Source: an uncultured Francisella sp.
GTDB lineage: Bacteria > Pseudomonadota > Gammaproteobacteria > Burkholderiales > Neisseriaceae
DNA length: 64,000 nucleotides
Direction: 5' to 3'
Assembly (NCBI GenBank): GCA_943913655.1
Contig: CALTZA010000003.1
Coordinates: forward strand, 1 to 64,000
The notes beneath the pieces are model-generated. The model did no database searches and had not been told where the DNA came from. It saw only the letters and a program-made list of their open reading frames with translations. A program made the translations under genes and the position numbers. Positions 9,356 to 17,467 of this stretch are shown here, piece by piece (within the stretch, counting starts at the first letter, position 1; each line of letters opens with the position of its first letter).

Positions 9356-10789
9356 ATGGAGTATCAAAGTACCCGCGCAGCGTCTGCAAGCCTATCATTT
9401 AGCGAAACATTGTTAACAGGCCTAGCTAAAGATGGTGGTTTAATAGTACCAACCCATTATCCGCAACTTTCCTTAGAAACAATAGAAAGTTGGCGTTTTC
9501 TTTCTTATCAGGATCTGGCCTTAGCCATAATGCAATTATTTATTAGCGATATTCCAAAGGACAAACTACGTGCCTTAGTCAATGCCGCGTATTCTCCAGA
9601 GAACTTTCCTGACGCAGATATTACACCCATTAAAAGCATAGGTAATGATCTTTATTTGCTTCATTTATCTAATGGACCAACTCTTGCTTTCAAAGACATC
9701 GCCATGCAACTTCTCGGGCAATTGTTTGAATATGTATTAGAACAACAAAATAAGCAATTGAATATCTTAGGTGCAACCAGTGGTGATACTGGCAGCGCTG
9801 CTGAATATGCGATGCGTGCTAGGAAAAATATCCAAGTGTTCATGCTGTCTCCAGCTGGTAAAATGAGCGACTTCCAACGTGCACAAATGTATTCATTACA
9901 AGATGCCAATATTTATAATATTGCCATCGAAGGTATGTTTGATGACTGCCAAGATTTAGTCAAAGAAATTCAAAGCAACTTGCCGTTTAAAAAACGCTTT
10001 TCCATTGGTACCGTTAATTCCATCAACTGGGGACGGATACTGGCGCAAATTGTTTACTACTTTAAGGGTTATTTTGCAGTCACCACCTCCATTAAAGAAA
10101 AAGTCACCTTTTGTGTGCCTTCTGGCAACTTTGGCAATGTATGCGCCGCTCATATCGCTCGTAGTATGGGACTACCAATTGCGCGCTTACTTATTGCAAC
10201 AAATGAAAATAATGTACTAGAGGAATTTTTTAATACAGGTATATACCGCCCTCGTCCATCAGCAAAAGTACATATTACTTCTAGCCCTTCCATGGATATT
10301 GCTAAGGCCTCCAATTTGGAACGTTTTATTTTTGATTTATTAGATCGTGACCCAGAAATTTTGCACAATGCTTGGCAGCACTTGCAAGAAAATAATTCTC
10401 TTAATCTTAGTCACCTCTTACCTAAGATCAAAGATTTATTTGGTTTTTATTCAGCCGCAAGTTGTCATCACAACCGATTAGAAACCATTCGCTCGCTTTA
10501 TTTTAAGCAAAAACAGCTAATTGATCCTCACACCGCTGATGGAGTTTTTGTGGCACGACAATTAAAGCAACCAGGGGAAACTGTAATTACCTTAGAAACA
10601 GCCTTGCCAATCAAATTTGAGAGCATCATCAAAGAAGCTTTAGGGAAAGACTTTTCAATACCCCGCCCTGCGCCATGGCAAGGGATAGAAAAGCGAGTAC
10701 AACAGGTTACATATTTACATAAAGATCTTAACGCCTTACAGGATTTCATACAGCAACATGAAGCATGTCTAAAAACCACTGTGACTTAA
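9356..10789 (+). CDS. thrC: threonine synthase
   Basis: ThrC converts O-phosphohomoserine to threonine with pyridoxal phosphate. The 477-residue product carries the Schiff-base lysine Lys113 in LAFKDIAMQ and the phosphate-binding GATSGDTGSAA. Length matches the longer proteobacterial class with an N-terminal domain starting MEYQSTR. It stands alone, without hom or thrB beside it. It ends tail to tail with the carboxynorspermidine dehydrogenase gene, overlapping by 4 bases, so no terminator fits between them and the convergent transcripts must overlap. Confidence 0.96.
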   Translation: MEYQSTRAASASLSFSETLLTGLAKDGGLIVPTHYPQLSLETIESWRFLSYQDLALAIMQLFISDIPKDKLRALVNAAYSPENFPDADITPIKSIGNDLYLLHLSNGPTLAFKDIAMQLLGQLFEYVLEQQNKQLNILGATSGDTGSAAEYAMRARKNIQVFMLSPAGKMSDFQRAQMYSLQDANIYNIAIEGMFDDCQDLVKEIQSNLPFKKRFSIGTVNSINWGRILAQIVYYFKGYFAVTTSIKEKVTFCVPSGNFGNVCAAHIARSMGLPIARLLIATNENNVLEEFFNTGIYRPRPSAKVHITSSPSMDIAKASNLERFIFDLLDRDPEILHNAWQHLQENNSLNLSHLLPKIKDLFGFYSAASCHHNRLETIRSLYFKQKQLIDPHTADGVFVARQLKQPGETVITLETALPIKFESIIKEALGKDFSIPRPAPWQGIEKRVQQVTYLHKDLNALQDFIQQHEACLKTTVT

Positions 10790-12075
10790 AAACAAAGTCG
10801 TTGATCATGTCCTTGTTCTCTGACATAGGTAGGTAATCCCATTTGATCAAGTAACTTCAAAAAAGGTAGAGGGTCTAACTCTTCAACATTCACCATCTTA
10901 CCTACACGCCAGATTTTAGTTGCAATTAAAATTGCCGCGGCCACAGGGGGAACCCCTGCTGTATAGGAAATTGCCTGACTTCCTAGCTCCTTATATGCTT
11001 CTTCATGATCACAAATGTTGTAGATAAAAACCTCTCTCTCCTTATGATCCTTTTTGCCCTTTACCTGTACACCAATTAAAGTTTTACCACTGTAAGAAGG
11101 CGCTAAAGAAGCTGGATCAGGTAATACTGCTTTCACCACTTTAAGCGGTACAACTTTTACTCCTTCAGCAGTAAACACCGCTTTTTCTGACAGCAAACCC
11201 AAATTTTTTAATACAGTAAAAACATTCACATAATGCGGGCTAAAACTCATCCAAAAACGAATATTAGGCACATCCAATTTTTGTGACATGGAATGGATTT
11301 CATCATGACCAACCAAATAAGACTCTTGTACACCAACAACTGGTAAATCATCACTTCTTTTCACTTCAAACATGTAGTTACTAACCCATTCATCGTTTTG
11401 CCAGGTCCATACTGTCCCCGTAAATTCACGAAAATTAATCTCTGGATCAAAATTGGTGGCAAAATAATGTGTATGTTTCCCATTATTAATATCAATGATA
11501 TCTAGGCTTTGCGTGTCATCGAAATAGTCGTTAACTGCTAAAGCCGAATATGCATTCACCACTCCTGGATCAAACCCGCAACCCAAAATCGCAGTGACAT
11601 TATTTTCCTCACAGGCCTCTTGCCATTGCCATTCATAATTTTCATACCAAGGAGGGGTTTCACAAACCAAGTTAGGATTTTCATGAATAGCAGTATCAAT
11701 ATAAGCAGCCCCTGTTTTAATACAAGCTTGCAGCACATACAAATTCACAAAAGCAGAACCGACATTGATGACAATTTTAGACTTGGTTTCTTCAATAAGT
11801 TTCACCAACTCATCAATTTTCATGGCATCGATGGCATAACAGTGGATACTGGATGGAATCTTAAAGCTATTTTTTTCCATAACACTTTCCACAATCGCAT
11901 AGCATTTTTCAATTTGTCTTGAGGCAATACTAATCTGCCCTAAAATGTCATTATTCTGGGCACATTTATGGGCAACCACATGAGCCACTCCACCGGCACC
12001 AATAATCAGCACATTTTTTCTTTTTTCTGCCTTATATTTTTTACGTTTATGCTTTTTCTTTTTATCCATCATCAC
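10786..12075 (-). CDS. carboxynorspermidine/carboxyspermidine dehydrogenase (saccharopine dehydrogenase family)
   Basis: This enzyme condenses aspartate semialdehyde with putrescine or diaminopropane and reduces the imine to carboxyspermidine or carboxynorspermidine, the step before NspC. The 429-residue product has a Rossmann fold with VLIIGAGGVAHV at about residues 22-33 and family segments such as AAYIDTAIHENPNLV, GCGFDPGVVNAY and INNGKHTHYFATNF. Saccharopine dehydrogenases share the fold, but the adjacent nspC makes the polyamine role much more likely. An unusual lysine-rich N-terminus (residues 4-20) precedes the fold; three consecutive ATG codons leave the exact start open. It follows nspC by 43 bases. 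Confidence 0.9.
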   Translation of the reverse strand: MMMDKKKKHKRKKYKAEKRKNVLIIGAGGVAHVVAHKCAQNNDILGQISIASRQIEKCYAIVESVMEKNSFKIPSSIHCYAIDAMKIDELVKLIEETKSKIVINVGSAFVNLYVLQACIKTGAAYIDTAIHENPNLVCETPPWYENYEWQWQEACEENNVTAILGCGFDPGVVNAYSALAVNDYFDDTQSLDIIDINNGKHTHYFATNFDPEINFREFTGTVWTWQNDEWVSNYMFEVKRSDDLPVVGVQESYLVGHDEIHSMSQKLDVPNIRFWMSFSPHYVNVFTVLKNLGLLSEKAVFTAEGVKVVPLKVVKAVLPDPASLAPSYSGKTLIGVQVKGKKDHKEREVFIYNICDHEEAYKELGSQAISYTAGVPPVAAAILIATKIWRVGKMVNVEELDPLPFLKLLDQMGLPTYVREQGHDQRLCF

Positions 12076-12118
12076 TTTTTTCCCTATTTTTTAACCTCAG
12101 CTGCTGTGTCAGATGACT

Positions 12119-13237
12119 TTAAGATAAACTATGCAGATAATCTGTATAGGTAAAACGTCGTAACATTTCTACTTGTCCATTTAAGTTACGTCGCGCAATC
12201 GCTGGCATTTTAACCCCATTAAACCAGTTTTTCTTCACAATGGTATAAGCTGCTGCTTCTTGAATACTTAACTGATCTCCCACTGCAAGCTCTTGAGGGA
12301 AAGAAAATGTACCAAAAATATCACCAGCCAAACAAGTATTGCCAGCAATTTGATAAGAATATCCCTTTTCTACTGTTCCCTTAATGGCAATAGGCTCTTC
12401 ATATAGCAAATAATCCAGCATATGGGCTTCTATCGAGGCATCAACAATGGCAATTTTTTGCTCTTGTCGCTTAATAATATCCAATACTGATACTTCTAAA
12501 CTGCCCACTCCTGCCATAGTAGCCGCCCCCGGTTCTAGATAAATCTGCACATGATATCGGTCTGCCCACTCTTTTAAATAGTTGGCTAAATTTTCCCAAG
12601 GATAGTGAGAACTAATAAAATCAATTCCACCACCCAAACTAATCCAATCCACCGCTAAAAGGGCAAAAGCATATTCTTCTTCAATCTTTTTAAGCGAGGC
12701 CTGTAGCTGACAAAAATCATCGTTTTCACAATTAAAATGAAACATTAACCCAGATATTTGCGGTAATACCGAACATAAATCTTCTCGATCTGTCACACCC
12801 AAACGACTATATGGTCTTGCCGGATCAGCGAGTGAATAGGGAGAAAAGCTAACACCAGGATTAATACGCAGACCGATTGGGCAGCATCGACGCATAGCTA
12901 CTTCTTTAAACCTATGCAACTGACTGGTGCTATTGAAAATAATTTTATCTGCATATTCCAATACCTCATCAATTTCATCATCACGAAAAGCAACACTATA
13001 GGCATGCGTCTCTCCGCCAAAAACTGTTTTACCGAGTTTCATTTCATATAAAGAAGAAGACGTAGTACCGTACAAAAATTGTTTCATATCTGGAAAAACA
13101 AAAGGAACAGCAAAACATTTAAGGGCAAATAACAGGTGCGTCTTAGATAAATTAGCAAAATGTTTCATCAACTGCATATTATGAATCAAACGTTCTTGAT
13201 CAAGTAGGTAATAAGGCGTAGATATATCTTTTACCAT
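12119..13237 (-). CDS. nspC: carboxynorspermidine/carboxyspermidine decarboxylase
   Basis: NspC is a PLP-dependent fold-III decarboxylase that turns carboxy(nor)spermidine into (nor)spermidine. The 372-residue product has Lys40 in LLFALKCFAVP as the Schiff-base residue, the HFNCEND segment, the SLGGGI glycine loop and EPGAA near residue 240, as in alanine-racemase-type decarboxylases. It is the first gene of a two-gene operon with the dehydrogenase. Whether the product is spermidine or norspermidine depends on whether diaminopropane is made elsewhere; no such genes are in this window. Confidence 0.94.
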   Translation of the reverse strand: MVKDISTPYYLLDQERLIHNMQLMKHFANLSKTHLLFALKCFAVPFVFPDMKQFLYGTTSSSLYEMKLGKTVFGGETHAYSVAFRDDEIDEVLEYADKIIFNSTSQLHRFKEVAMRRCCPIGLRINPGVSFSPYSLADPARPYSRLGVTDREDLCSVLPQISGLMFHFNCENDDFCQLQASLKKIEEEYAFALLAVDWISLGGGIDFISSHYPWENLANYLKEWADRYHVQIYLEPGAATMAGVGSLEVSVLDIIKRQEQKIAIVDASIEAHMLDYLLYEEPIAIKGTVEKGYSYQIAGNTCLAGDIFGTFSFPQELAVGDQLSIQEAAAYTIVKKNWFNGVKMPAIARRNLNGQVEMLRRFTYTDYLHSLS

Positions 13238-13501
13238 GGCTTGGCTTATTCCTTTCTCCTGTAATGATGGATTCTTGTATAATCTTTAAATAGAGCAAGT
13301 CACAAAACATTAATACGAAATGTTAGTGCTAATTGATATTGGCGAAGTTTTGCTCCTTCTTTGCTCCTTAAGTATAATAACTTTACTCCTCTAATTTTCC
13401 CAAGCTATGGCTTAGACAAGCTGCTTGAATTGCCTATTTAAAAGCAACATTATTACTCAAGCTAAGGTATTGTCAAAATTTAACCTTAAGGACTTCTACT
13501 C

Positions 13502-14956
13502 ATGAACTTCTTACGTCGTTTTCCGTTTGTTAACGTAACTGCTCTATCCATGACTGCATTGACTTTATGTTTGCCTGCTTGTTCTTTGGCTCCGGCTTAT
13601 CATCACCCTACTGTAGAAAGCAATATCCCCTTATCAGCCATGCAGATTCCTGTTCAAGCACAGCTAAAAGCACATACCATCAGTTGGCACAATTATTTTA
13701 ATGATCCACGGTTAAAAGCACTAGTTAAAATTGGTTTAAAAAATAACTATCAAGTGCAAAAGGCCATGTTAAAGTTGAAAGCCGCTAATGCACAATATGG
13801 TCTAGATACCTATAACCTTTTCCCCAATCTTGAATTCCAGGGAATCAAAAAGACAAGGAGTGCTCCTCTTAATTATCACGAAAGTAAAGAGCTCATTCGC
13901 AAAAATTATAGTGCAGGCTTAGGTGTGACCCATTTTGAACTTGATCTTTATCGTAAATTTGATCAAGCAGATGCTTACAAACATACGATTCAAGCCAATC
14001 TTTTTGATCAAGCAAGTGCACGAATCGCTTTTATTTCTTCCCTTGCTAAAAAATACTTTTCTGTAGTTACCAACGCTGCTTTTCTAAAAAATGCACAGCA
14101 GAATGTCGGCTACCAAAGAGAGATCTACCGAGTACAAAAACTTCGTTATCATTCTGGTGTCATTTCTAAATTAGAGCTACTGACTCATCAAAATGCCTTA
14201 GAAATGGCTGAATCTGCTGTACTAGATGCGCAACAAACCTACGATAAGAGTCGCAATGAGCTTGCTTTATTAGTTGGTCAACCGATTTCCCAAGCAGATT
14301 TACCTGCTGCACTTTCGCTAGCTCAACAATTTAAGTTTACAGTATGGCCAGAAAATATCCCTGCTGAAGTCATGCTTTATCGCCCTGATATTCGCGCTGC
14401 AGAAGAAATGTTGCGCAAAAGTAATGCAGAATTAGGTGTGGCGCGCTCGGCTTTTTTTCCACGAGTGATAATTAATGCGGCTTTAAGTACAGCAGCACCT
14501 CACTTTAATGCTTTATTTAGCTCACGCCACACAGCTTGGTCTGCAGGCCCTGCAGCAACAATTCCTATTTTTGATATTTTTCCTAACCTTAGCCAGCTCA
14601 AATTAGCCAAAATTCAAAAAGAAGGATTGTTACTAGATTATCAACAAGCCATCCAACAAGCTTTTTTTGAAGTTACCACTGCCATGCAGGTTTATAACCA
14701 ACTGGATGCTCAATATAAATTAGATATAAAGTTGTTAGCTAATACTCGAAAGATTAGAGACCTGACTCGTCTACGCTTTAATGAAGGCATTAGTAGCCGT
14801 AATGAAATGTTAGAGGCAGAAAAAAAATATATTGAAACTCAAAATAAATTTTTAAAAACCCAGTTACTTAAATTATTTAATCAAGTTGATTTATATAGGG
14901 CTTTAGGAGGCGGTAGTGATCAACTAACAGAGAACGCTACAGCCCAAAGCCAGTAG
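13502..14956 (+). CDS. outer-membrane factor lipoprotein, RND-type efflux (NodT/OprM/MtrE family)
   Basis: This is a TolC-fold outer-membrane channel for a tripartite efflux system. The 484-residue product has a lipoprotein signal with CLPAC and lipidated Cys27, then two repeated outer-membrane efflux domains with long helices; SWHNYFNDPRLKALV and LYRPDIRAAEEMLRKSNAELG are signature segments of this family. It stands alone: no RND pump or adaptor is adjacent, so its partners must be encoded elsewhere. It could also serve the CvaA-like adaptor 12 kb away, but nothing in the sequence shows that. Confidence 0.9.
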   Translation: MNFLRRFPFVNVTALSMTALTLCLPACSLAPAYHHPTVESNIPLSAMQIPVQAQLKAHTISWHNYFNDPRLKALVKIGLKNNYQVQKAMLKLKAANAQYGLDTYNLFPNLEFQGIKKTRSAPLNYHESKELIRKNYSAGLGVTHFELDLYRKFDQADAYKHTIQANLFDQASARIAFISSLAKKYFSVVTNAAFLKNAQQNVGYQREIYRVQKLRYHSGVISKLELLTHQNALEMAESAVLDAQQTYDKSRNELALLVGQPISQADLPAALSLAQQFKFTVWPENIPAEVMLYRPDIRAAEEMLRKSNAELGVARSAFFPRVIINAALSTAAPHFNALFSSRHTAWSAGPAATIPIFDIFPNLSQLKLAKIQKEGLLLDYQQAIQQAFFEVTTAMQVYNQLDAQYKLDIKLLANTRKIRDLTRLRFNEGISSRNEMLEAEKKYIETQNKFLKTQLLKLFNQVDLYRALGGGSDQLTENATAQSQ

Positions 14957-15012
14957 CAAAAAACTGCTAGTAGAAAAAAATCAGTTTTAGTTGACATACT
15001 GTTTTTCTCCTC

Positions 15013-15041
15013 TTGCATGAACATGTAGTTTATAATATTAT
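15013..15041 (+). promoter_or_regulatory. likely promoter for rpmB-rpmG
   Basis: TTGCAT at 15013-15018 and TATTAT at 15036-15041 are separated by 17 bases, with an overlapping TATAAT at 15031-15036. The region lies 41 bases before the rpmB ATG. A TTGACA at 14991-14996 is too far from these -10 boxes to pair with them. Confidence 0.5.
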
Positions 15042-15081
15042 TGTCGTTTGGCTTTAACAACTTAACGTTTAGGCGAACACC

Positions 15082-15336
15082 ATGAGCAAAGTGTGTGAAG
15101 TAACGGGCAAGCGGCCACTAACAGGCAACAGGGTTTCTCATGCCCACAATAAAACCAAACGTCGCTTCTTACCAAATCTACAAGAACGTCGTTTTTGGTC
15201 AGAAAAGGAAAGTCGCTGGATACATGCAAAAATATCAAGTGCTGGTTTAAGAATTATTGATAAATTCGGTATAGACGCGGTGGTGGAAGGTTTAGACCAA
15301 CGCAGTCAGTCTTTGGCCAATAAGAAGGTAAAATAA
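15082..15336 (+). CDS. rpmB: 50S ribosomal protein L28
   Basis: L28 is a large-subunit protein near the E-site side of the 50S. The 84-residue product starts [29 protein letters not shown], the hallmark N-terminus, and is a few residues longer than E. coli L28 (78) because of a basic C-terminal tail. It has only one of the cysteines used by zinc-binding forms. rpmG follows after 2 bases, the usual pairing. Confidence 0.97.
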   Translation: MSKVCEVTGKRPLTGNRVSHAHNKTKRRFLPNLQERRFWSEKESRWIHAKISSAGLRIIDKFGIDAVVEGLDQRSQSLANKKVK

Positions 15337-15338
15337 TC

Positions 15339-15494
15339 ATGCGTGATAAAATAAAATTAGAATCTACAGCTGGTACTGGCCATTTTTATGTCACTACCAA
15401 AAACAAGCGAACCATGACAGGTAAATTTGAAATTAAAAAATTTGACCCAGTGGCTCGTAAGCATGTGCTTTATAAAGAAAATAAGATTAAATAA
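15339..15494 (+). CDS. rpmG: 50S ribosomal protein L33
   Basis: A 51-codon frame begins at the ATG 2 bases after the rpmB stop. The product starts [17 protein letters not shown] and contains [19 protein letters not shown], which is L33. It lacks the zinc-ligand cysteine pairs, so it is the zinc-independent (C-) form. Translation is probably coupled to rpmB because the two genes are nearly touching. Confidence 0.97.
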   Translation: MRDKIKLESTAGTGHFYVTTKNKRTMTGKFEIKKFDPVARKHVLYKENKIK

Positions 15495-15559
15495 TCCTGT
15501 AGTTTATCAAGCAAATATATCTGTTGCTTACCTTTAAAATATTATTTCGGAATAAAATT

Positions 15560-16141
15560 ATGCAAAACAAGAGCATTTTCAGTAGCTTATTTATCTGTTG
15601 CGCTTTAACAGCTTGTTCCAGTATAGCAAAAAAAGCGCCAGAGCCACATGCTGTTTCTACAGAGGCAACTACTACTGCGGCTACAGCGGGTAATACCCCA
15701 AAACTTTCTGTTGTTAATCAAGAGCTGCTCAAAGCTTGCTCTAATCAGGATCAACAAGCTTGTATCCGCTTAGTTCAAAACTTGGGAAATGAATGCAAGC
15801 AAGGCCAAGCCCAATCTTGTGTTGATTTAGCATTCATTTTAACCAATGTGAATAGCCAAGCTACTAAAAGTGGTAATAAGCAATTAGCAATGCAATCTTA
15901 CCAGTACACGGTGGGTGCTTTAACCCGCGCTTGTATGTTAAAAAATCAATCTGCTTGTCAAGTAATTGAGCGCCTTAATAATTCGATATACAGCAAAATT
16001 AAATCGTTAAAGACCATTTGTCATAGCAAAGGTGATAAAAAAGCCTGTGCAATAGTCCATAATGTGAAGAAACAGCTGCAAAAGACCTGTCAAGCTGGTT
16101 ATAAACAAGACTGTATATATTTGGATGATTTGCAGAAATAG
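15560..16141 (+). CDS. lipoprotein with five C-x7/8-C cysteine-pair repeats, unknown function
   Basis: The protein has 193 residues from the ATG at 15560. It has a lipoprotein signal ending LTAC, a Thr/Ala-rich linker and then five helical units, each with a cysteine pair: CSNQDQQAC, CKQGQAQSC, CMLKNQSAC, CHSKGDKKAC and CQAGYKQDC. Spacing is seven residues (eight once). This resembles the disulfide-closed Sel1-like repeats of Helicobacter Hcp proteins, but the pattern alone does not prove that relation. A related secreted gene is at 18837 and a decayed copy is at 16278-16655. A TTG at 15524 extends the frame but would bury the signal peptide. A strong terminator follows. Confidence 0.8.
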   Translation: MQNKSIFSSLFICCALTACSSIAKKAPEPHAVSTEATTTAATAGNTPKLSVVNQELLKACSNQDQQACIRLVQNLGNECKQGQAQSCVDLAFILTNVNSQATKSGNKQLAMQSYQYTVGALTRACMLKNQSACQVIERLNNSIYSKIKSLKTICHSKGDKKACAIVHNVKKQLQKTCQAGYKQDCIYLDDLQK

Positions 16142-16173
16142 AAAATAGCTTCTCAGTAGCGTTTAAGTAGAAG

Positions 16174-16198
16174 TCCCTTCATACGAAGGGATTTTTTT
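16174..16198 (+). terminator. rho-independent terminator after the cysteine-pair lipoprotein gene
   Basis: A perfect 7-bp stem (TCCCTTC at 16174-16180, GAAGGGA at 16185-16191) with a 4-base ATAC loop is followed by seven T. It is 33 bases past the stop codon and oriented with the gene. Confidence 0.88.
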
Positions 16199-16277
16199 AT
16201 TTACTGCGATAATATTCTGGCACATGAGTACCCAATATCCATGTACATATTGATCAGCTGAATTAAGACCTTTTAGG

Positions 16278-16655
16278 TTATATGAATTCAACAGATGAGA
16301 GATACATACAACCTTGCTGCAAGCCAGCCTGACGATCTTTTCGTAGTTTTTTTATGGTATGGATTACTGTACGTGCTTTTTTAACCTTTATGACAAACAT
16401 CCTGTGAAAATTTAGTTTTACCACATAACACAGATATACCTCTATTAAGCATGGGTTGTGTGCGTGAACCCAGAACATCATATATTTAATCAGCTAAAGA
16501 TGTTTTTTAACTCTTTCACATATTCCAGGTATATCAGCACTACACATTGCTCTACCATAGATCCTAAATTGTATGGATCAACTTCTCCCGTATTTGATGC
16601 AAGGGACTTAGCTACAGCTGATTGTGCAGCGATCTTAATTGATAACTATAAGTGA
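16278..16655 (-). pseudogene. decayed paralogue of the C-x7-C lipoprotein
   Basis: Read on the minus strand, fragments in changing frames match the lipoprotein at 15560 in order: a Ser/Ala/Thr linker ending SMVEQ, then CSADIPGIC-ERVKKHL (aligning with CSNQDQQAC-IRLVQNL), then CLIEV, then GKTKFSQDVCHKG, then KKARTVIHTIKK, then RQAGLQQGCMYL (aligning with CQAGYKQDCIYL). At least two frameshifts, a stop after KKHL and a Cys-to-Arg change in the last pair show decay. No intact signal peptide remains. The gene points the opposite way to its relative, so it arose by transposed or inverted duplication, or is an older family member. Confidence 0.68.
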
Positions 16656-16742
16656 CAATTTGGTATAGCACACTTCCTATATTTGTCACTCATATCGCGT
16701 CGATTATTAATTAACTAATTTCTAACATCACTCTTAAGATGA

Positions 16743-16940
16743 AGTGATGGAGATGTACTTGTAAAATTTGGTAAAAGATTGGTTCAAATCAGGAAATCCA
16801 AGGATTGGATACAAGAAAAGTTGGCTTTGGAAAGTGAGATTGCACGTTGTTATCTAGGCGAAGTAAAACGAGGGCACAAAAACATTTCGCCAATTAATAT
16901 CTGTCACCTAGCCGGAACGTTGAAACAAGATCTAGTCTAG
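16743..16940 (+). pseudogene. decayed XRE-family helix-turn-helix regulator, copy 1
   Basis: The open stretch between TGA (16740) and TAG (16938) encodes VLVKFGKRLVQIRK, then QEKLALESEIARCYLGEVKRG and the tail INICHLAGTLKQDLV. This is the Cro/C1 helix-turn-helix pattern of short XRE proteins, including those that control restriction-modification genes. There is no ATG; the only candidate start is TTG at 16779, which would remove the first helix. The frame also ends just where the family normally runs a few residues further. A TTG-started 53-residue protein cannot be excluded. Confidence 0.65.
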
Positions 16941-16988
16941 TCCTTATCACTCTATCGAGAGCACAGTCTATCATTACTCTTAAGATGA

Positions 16989-17186
16989 AGTGATGGAGAT
17001 GTACTTGTAAAATTTGGTAAGAGATTGGTTCAAATCAGGAAATCCAAGGGTTGGGTACAAGAAAAGTTGGCTTTGGAAAGTGAGATTGCATGTTGTTATC
17101 TAGGCGAAGTAAAACGAGGGCGCAGAAATATTTCGCTAATTAATATCTGTCACCTAGCCGGAACGTTAGAACAAGATCTAGTCTAG
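16989..17186 (+). pseudogene. decayed XRE-family helix-turn-helix regulator, copy 2
   Basis: This is the second copy of the same frame, ending at TAG 17184-17186. Its sequence is closer to the family pattern than copy 1 (RGRRNISLINICHLAGTLEQD versus RGHKNISPINICHLAGTLKQD), which suggests that copy 1 has drifted further. It too lacks an ATG. No restriction or methylase gene, phage gene or toxin partner is adjacent. Confidence 0.65.
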
Positions 17187-17467
17187 TCCTTATCACTCTA
17201 TCGAGAGCACAGTCTATCATTTTTTCTTTTCATTAGGTGAATCAAGTAAAAAAGTACTTTAATTACCTGTAAAATAAAATCACAGGCAACACACACGTTC
17301 AAAAAGATTCTCTCAATTTCTATATATCAGAACATCGTGAAGATCATAGCTAAAGATCTGTCCGTGACTTTTAATGAAATAATTCTGCCGCAAATCATCA
17401 AGGCCAAGCAATATCAAAGTACATTACTTTATATATGAAGTGATTCTACTCGATAAATTTTCTGGTT

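Larger units (their letters stand above)
16730..17221. repeat. 246-bp tandem direct duplication (two copies)
   Basis: Bases 16730-16975 and 16976-17221 are direct, abutting copies of 246 bases with no indel that I can see. I count roughly nine substitutions, for example gtaaaaga/gtaagaga, aggattggat/agggttgggt and gggcacaaaaaca/gggcgcagaaata. Each copy holds one decayed XRE-type regulator frame plus its flanks. The remaining 17222-17467 shows no gene that I can support. Confidence 0.92.

Noticed and set aside
10005..10220. A 71-codon frame inside thrC.
   Set aside because: It is an alternate frame of a clear threonine synthase gene without its own start signals.
12068..12075. The lysine-rich dehydrogenase N-terminus as a frameshift artefact.
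   Set aside because: The frame is continuous from the ATGs into the Rossmann fold, and no other start lies closer, so it is kept as a real extension.
16458..16655. A 65-codon plus-strand frame.
   Set aside because: It is antisense to the decayed cysteine-pair gene, which explains the sequence better.
16783..16805. Sequence GGTTCAAATC inside both tandem copies resembles a tRNA T-arm.
   Set aside because: No matching acceptor, D or anticodon stems surround it, and it lies in the helix-turn-helix reading frame.
17222..17467. Remnant coding sequence after the tandem repeat.
   Set aside because: Only a roughly 34-codon open stretch without start or motif was seen, too little to support a feature.
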